Below, one piece after another: positions 13,801-15,844 of a stretch of 15,844 nt of DNA. The stretch lies in assembly GCA_016203335.1 (NCBI GenBank), contig JACQNA010000058.1:1-15844 (forward strand), read 5' to 3'. A program made the translations under genes and the position numbers. The notes under the pieces are model-generated. The model did not search any database and was not told the origin of the DNA. It was given only the letters and a program-made list of their open reading frames with translations. Source of the DNA: Candidatus Woesearchaeota archaeon. GTDB taxonomy: Archaea; Nanobdellota; Nanobdellia; Woesearchaeales; JACQNA01. How positions within the stretch are numbered: the stretch's first letter is position 1; every line of letters begins with the position of its first letter.

Positions 13801-15844
13801 TGCAGACCTTGTTTGTCCCTGCTATCTTATCCATATAGACAGTCTTGGTCTTGCCCTGCGCCGTGAGATCGATTCCCTTGACAATGACCTCTCCGGCAGG
13901 CGCCTCGGGCGGCTGCTTCTTGATCTCTATCTTGGAGAGGTCTAATTTTGTTTCCGGAGTGAACTCAAACTGGAAGTTTACAATGGGCTCTGCCTTGACT
14001 TCTTTGGTCACCGCATCAACAATGGTTGATGTGAATGTCACCGGCTGTGTTCCGGTTATGACCTTATTCAGGTTTTCCTCTCCCGCAATCGTAAGGCTTA
14101 ATTGCACGTTGGTATCAACAACATCTGCTGTCCCGTCAACAAAGTCCTCTTCATCTTTTACAGAATCGCCGTCAATATTTCCCTGGCATGCGTTTCCAAT
14201 TCCATTGGAGTCTGAATCAAGCTGATCGGCATTAGCCACGAAAACACAGTTATCGGCTGCATCTGCAACCCCATCCCCATCCGTGTCCTTGACCCTTGTA
14301 ACGGTTAATACCCATGTTTTCTCATCCTTTAATTCGCCGTCTGATGCAACCGCCTTGACTGCATATACTCCGGCATTGGAATCTTCCATTGAATTATCCC
14401 CAACGAATGTATAAGAATTTCCCGAGCCAACAACAGTGCCGTCTACATACCATAGTATGCCTGGCGCTGATTCCTGGTCTGCTGCGGTTACCGTGAATGC
14501 TTGCTGCTGCAATTCGGTTATGGACGGATTATTTTGTGGCGCAAATGCAGTGATGGATGGGGCGGTATTTACCGTCTCCTTAGCCAAGACGGTGAACGCA
14601 AGGGTTTCTGAGTCGGTTAAAGCGCCATCGCTTACGGTGATGGTCACGGCATGCGCTCCAACGCCTGCTGCTGCCGGGGTGAATAAAACTAATCCGGTTG
14701 AGGGGTTAATATCAAATAGATTAGTATTATCAGAGAATGTTAACGCGGCTTTTTCTGGATCTGCTGCTGTTACTGTGGTTGTGAACAGTTCGCCTTCCCT
14801 TGCTGATAAGGCCCCTATGGATGCTAAGACAGGAGGCCCATTGATCGGATTGATGGTCAATGTGTAGGCCTGTGCATCTGTCAGCCAGCCATCGCTTACG
14901 GTTATGGTTATCTGATGCGCGCCGGCATCTGCTTTTGCCGGAGTGAACTCAATCTTCCCTGTCAATGAATTGATGTTGAATAATGGCGAATTATCCGAGT
15001 ACCATAATTTTGCCTGCTGCGCATCTGCTGCTATGACCTGATAGGCGTATTTGGCCCCTTCTGTCGCCGCCGTTACCGGTGTCGAGGTGATGGCCGGAGC
15101 GGTGTTCGCGAGGCACGCGCCGGCATTGCAGCCGTCAATGCAGTCTTCAATCAGCTGCGGCGTTTTTGTTTCCTTGCAGGCTATGGTTGCTGCGTCGCAT
15201 GCGTAGGCTACAGCATCTTTGTACACGTTATTATTCTCCGCATTGCAATAATTAGTGGTCAGGTAATTATCAACGACGCAGTCCTTTGCCGTTGTGGTTT
15301 GCGCCTGGCATGCATAGTTAACGCATTTCCCCTCATCATGCTTTATCAAAGCTGCAGAGCAATAGTCCTTGTCCAGCTTATTGCAGTCATTGTCGGTCTG
15401 GCATTCAGTGCATCTTGCATCATTTGCAGTTGTTGTTGGCGTTCCGCATGAATTCTTCTGGCAGACCTCATTTACACAGGCATTGGAAACATCGGTGTAG
15501 TCGGAATAATCATTTGCTGCGCAGGTATCCAGATAATCGCAGTCTGTAGCTACGCAACCATTGTTGCTGTTGCATTGATCGTCCTTCCCGTCGCAATCCT
15601 CATCTATTCCGTTATTGAGGATATCTGCTGCGGGAGCAATTGCTGCCGTGGTTATGCTCCATGCGCCTGCTGAGCAGGTTTCTGTCCCATATTCGCATAA
15701 ACCAACATTTGTTGCTCCATACTGCCTGGTTAAAGACTCATCTGTCTGGCTGTCGCAATCATCATCCACATTATTGCATGTTTCAGCTGCCCCTGGACGG
15801 ATCGTTGCATCATTATCATTGCAGTCAACATTGGATGCGGAGCC
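10871..15844 (-). CDS. Giant secreted mosaic protein: MopE motifs, PKD/DUF1554, FN3-like, two dockerins (partial, N terminus outside window)
   Basis: The frame is open to the right edge: the 25 codons before the first GTG at 15769 contain a MopE-type motif (NVDCNDNDA), so 1657 aa are visible and the N terminus is missing. In order there are a MopE-type motif; a Cys-rich region (to about 15110); two cadherin/putative-Ig domains (15107-14560) and a third Ig-like domain; a TSP3 calcium repeat (DTDGDGVADAADNC, about 14290); and an unrecognised about 180-residue domain (14170-13620). A PKD domain interrupted by DUF1554 follows, then an FN3-like domain, dockerin 1 (about 12435-12260), a MopE repeat array (12200-11170) interrupted by dockerin 2, and a six-Cys C-terminal domain. 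No membrane helix is visible at the C terminus, so it is probably secreted and held non-covalently. Ca2+ or other metal binding is likely at many acidic loops. The overall role, adhesion or extracellular scaffolding, is inferred. Confidence 0.88.
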   Translation of the reverse strand, partial: GSASNVDCNDNDATIRPGAAETCNNVDDDCDSQTDESLTRQYGATNVGLCEYGTETCSAGAWSITTAAIAPAADILNNGIDEDCDGKDDQCNSNNGCVATDCDYLDTCAANDYSDYTDVSNACVNEVCQKNSCGTPTTTANDARCTECQTDNDCNKLDKDYCSAALIKHDEGKCVNYACQAQTTTAKDCVVDNYLTTNYCNAENNNVYKDAVAYACDAATIACKETKTPQLIEDCIDGCNAGACLANTAPAITSTPVTAATEGAKYAYQVIAADAQQAKLWYSDNSPLFNINSLTGKIEFTPAKADAGAHQITITVSDGWLTDAQAYTLTINPINGPPVLASIGALSAREGELFTTTVTAADPEKAALTFSDNTNLFDINPSTGLVLFTPAAAGVGAHAVTITVSDGALTDSETLAFTVLAKETVNTAPSITAFAPQNNPSITELQQQAFTVTAADQESAPGILWYVDGTVVGSGNSYTFVGDNSMEDSNAGVYAVKAVASDGELKDEKTWVLTVTRVKDTDGDGVADAADNCVFVANADQLDSDSNGIGNACQGNIDGDSVKDEEDFVDGTADVVDTNVQLSLTIAGEENLNKVITGTQPVTFTSTIVDAVTKEVKAEPIVNFQFEFTPETKLDLSKIEIKKQPPEAPAGEVIVKGIDLTAQGKTKTVYMDKIAGTNKVCIKDAEILSLKEISADCSGANEHVLTCDGVTRESYACTIEGAKYKIDGLKHSGVIESTPNNAPTATLSITSQAVRAGATLQLSGFATDPDGETISNYEWNVGSYDSRDQAVIFVSKAAYAPGALGGLAGADAKCQLEADAAGLLGTYKSFLSATDANDRCTAQNAVKNRLNLFNEYHLVDGTLVGSLSSPQITVNKDAFGNVVAGKVLSFTRNDLCAETKDDQVTIGTYLCQGSRDCDDWTTTQSYVWNGDPKCITTQVPQVVPVQTLQTVPVGTVGFTKPTASSGFATCSEAVHIYCVQNDPNVKDSGIISQQSPSVKLTKPGTYTFTFTAKDTRGGSDSKSVQINVVKADIAAPANVNAVDKPGDSGNAVKINFTLSADHADVTEYRIYADVRPDSAAAQLLKTVPKGSLAVSGNIGTVDVAANASEGSKYYWVQAAGTLSRVSALAGPNLAFPINNNRAVKEDLNNNGQVDVLDIAVVAQIFATAAEFDSAIDLNSDGEISVLDIAKIASVFGQQVASVTMQNGVPKFTLAPLVVDNDKDGHNSDVDCNDNNANVYPNAAESCNNMDDNCNGQIDEQLSRPISCGIGACYKTAAQACSAGQWIGSCTSGTPTAETCDDVDNNCDGSVDEGTKSTRYRDNDGDGYGSTAAAYVCSNAAGYASNSADCNDNDRNAYTTATYYRDADGDGYGSSSSIQSCGQPSGYVSNNADCSDNNANVRPNAAEICDGADNNCNSQVDEGVKGTYYRDADGDGYGSTASAQACSVPSGHAANSLDCNDNSAAIHPNGAECKAECLQADINRDRKVNDADMAIVQQCFGQAPAGDCTKANINNDNEISILDIASISVCYGSTIPAACAYEELDSVDNDCDGQTDEGVPKPLAVPKPTTVTKEYVSYNRQGNNNRGISTGSWDKATCRTDQCVYSRNCYNPGSLVSNEGLCASNYNSEQGVWVLCRSNIDRMAADGYTCRYGGTWMK
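11170..12200 (-). repeat. MopE-type metal-binding repeat array
   Basis: The unit is YRDxDGDGYGS, then an AxxC...GY/H segment, DCNDN, PNxAExC, and DNNCDGxxDEG. Three near-copies of the YRD unit are visible at the DNA level as gagccatatccgtcgcc-type blocks at 11532-11569, 11727-11764 and 11859-11896. One unit is truncated: DCNDNDRNAY runs straight into the next YRDADGDGYG without the PNxAExC half. Another unit is split by a dockerin. The motif is named for the copper-binding MopE of Methylococcus; the metal here is unknown. Confidence 0.8.
11250..11418 (-). other. Dockerin-like domain 2, inserted in a MopE unit
   Basis: Two 12-residue EF-hand-type loops are visible: DINRDRKVNDAD, with Arg in place of the usual Gly, and NINNDNEISILD. 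Each is followed by a hydrophobic helix (MAIVQQCFG, IASISVCYG) that carries an extra cysteine. The domain sits between IHPNGAEC and ELDSVDNDCDG, which would otherwise join into one ordinary MopE unit. Calcium binding in the first loop may be weak. Confidence 0.7.
12260..12436 (-). other. Dockerin-like domain 1
   Basis: Two well-formed calcium loops, DLNNNGQVDVLD and DLNSDGEISVLD, each begin a helix (IAVVAQIFA, IAKIASVFG), the standard type I dockerin layout. Dockerins bind cohesin domains on partner proteins; no cohesin is recognisable in this window. Confidence 0.8.
12905..13474 (-). other. DUF1554 (C-type-lectin-like) domain inserted inside a PKD domain
   Basis: The segment runs from VIFVSKAAYAPGALGGLAG, then ADAKCQLEADAAGL and GTYKSFLS, to CSEAVHIYCVQ, the start and end hallmarks of DUF1554. 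It is flanked by the two halves of a PKD domain: ATDPDGETISNYEWNVG before it, and SVKLTKPGTYTFTFTAKD after it. The eight cysteines inside suggest disulfide stabilisation in an extracellular setting. Confidence 0.75.

Noticed and set aside
15769..15771. GTG as the true start of the second giant protein
   Set aside because: The frame continues open to the window edge and encodes a matching MopE motif upstream, with no signal peptide at the GTG.

Overview
The window reads as chromosomal DNA of an archaeon, most likely a small-genome DPANN-type lineage such as Woesearchaeota-like or Pacearchaeota-like (inference). The main evidence is promoter architecture: several genes have a TATA-type box about 22-32 nt upstream of a start codon with no leader, which is typical of archaeal leaderless transcripts. 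Supporting signs are a dCTP deaminase of the dCTP deaminase/dUTPase superfamily, a lone short HicB-like protein, a BECR-like/DUF2283 gene pair, and giant secreted proteins built from NosD beta-helices, MopE-type motifs, dockerins and TSP3 repeats. All genes lie on the minus strand except one two-gene cassette.

Layout from left to right: (1) 1-123 holds an elaborate set of hairpins and a T-rich tract just downstream of the SDR gene. (2) 124-1590 is a minus-strand cluster, in transcription order single-cluster ferredoxin, 2-Cys peroxiredoxin and SDR oxidoreductase, each with its own TATA box, suggesting redox or peroxide-defence functions. (3) 1684-2468 holds a short HicB-like protein divergent from a plus-strand pair (BECR-like nuclease candidate plus DUF2283 protein) that looks like a toxin-antitoxin cassette. 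(4) 2498-4006 is a tight three-gene operon, HAD-type 5'-nucleotidase, MazG-like pyrophosphohydrolase and dCTP deaminase. Together they could carry out dCTP -> dUTP -> dUMP -> deoxyuridine, that is, pyrimidine dNTP pool control. (5) 4062-5671 holds two overlapping paralogous P-loop ATPases. The upstream one has an altered Walker B motif and two C-terminal zinc ribbons; the downstream one looks catalytically intact.

(6) 5764-10767 encodes a giant membrane-anchored surface protein: signal peptide, three NosD-type beta-helix modules (the first two an obvious duplication), three atrophied-Ig repeats, a poly-Gly and Pro/Ala/Glu stalk, one transmembrane helix and a TPR-like cytoplasmic tail. (7) 10871 to the right edge encodes a second giant protein, cut off by the window at its N terminus. 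It combines Cys-rich and MopE-type segments, Ig/cadherin-like domains, TSP3 repeats, a PKD domain interrupted by a DUF1554 (C-type-lectin-like) domain, an FN3-like domain, a dockerin, a MopE repeat array interrupted by a second dockerin, and a six-Cys C-terminal domain with no membrane anchor.

The most unusual material is the nested domain architecture of the second giant protein, the asymmetric ATPase pair, the compact nucleotide-sanitation operon, and the multi-hairpin element at the left edge. No rRNA, tRNA, CRISPR array or transposase gene was seen.
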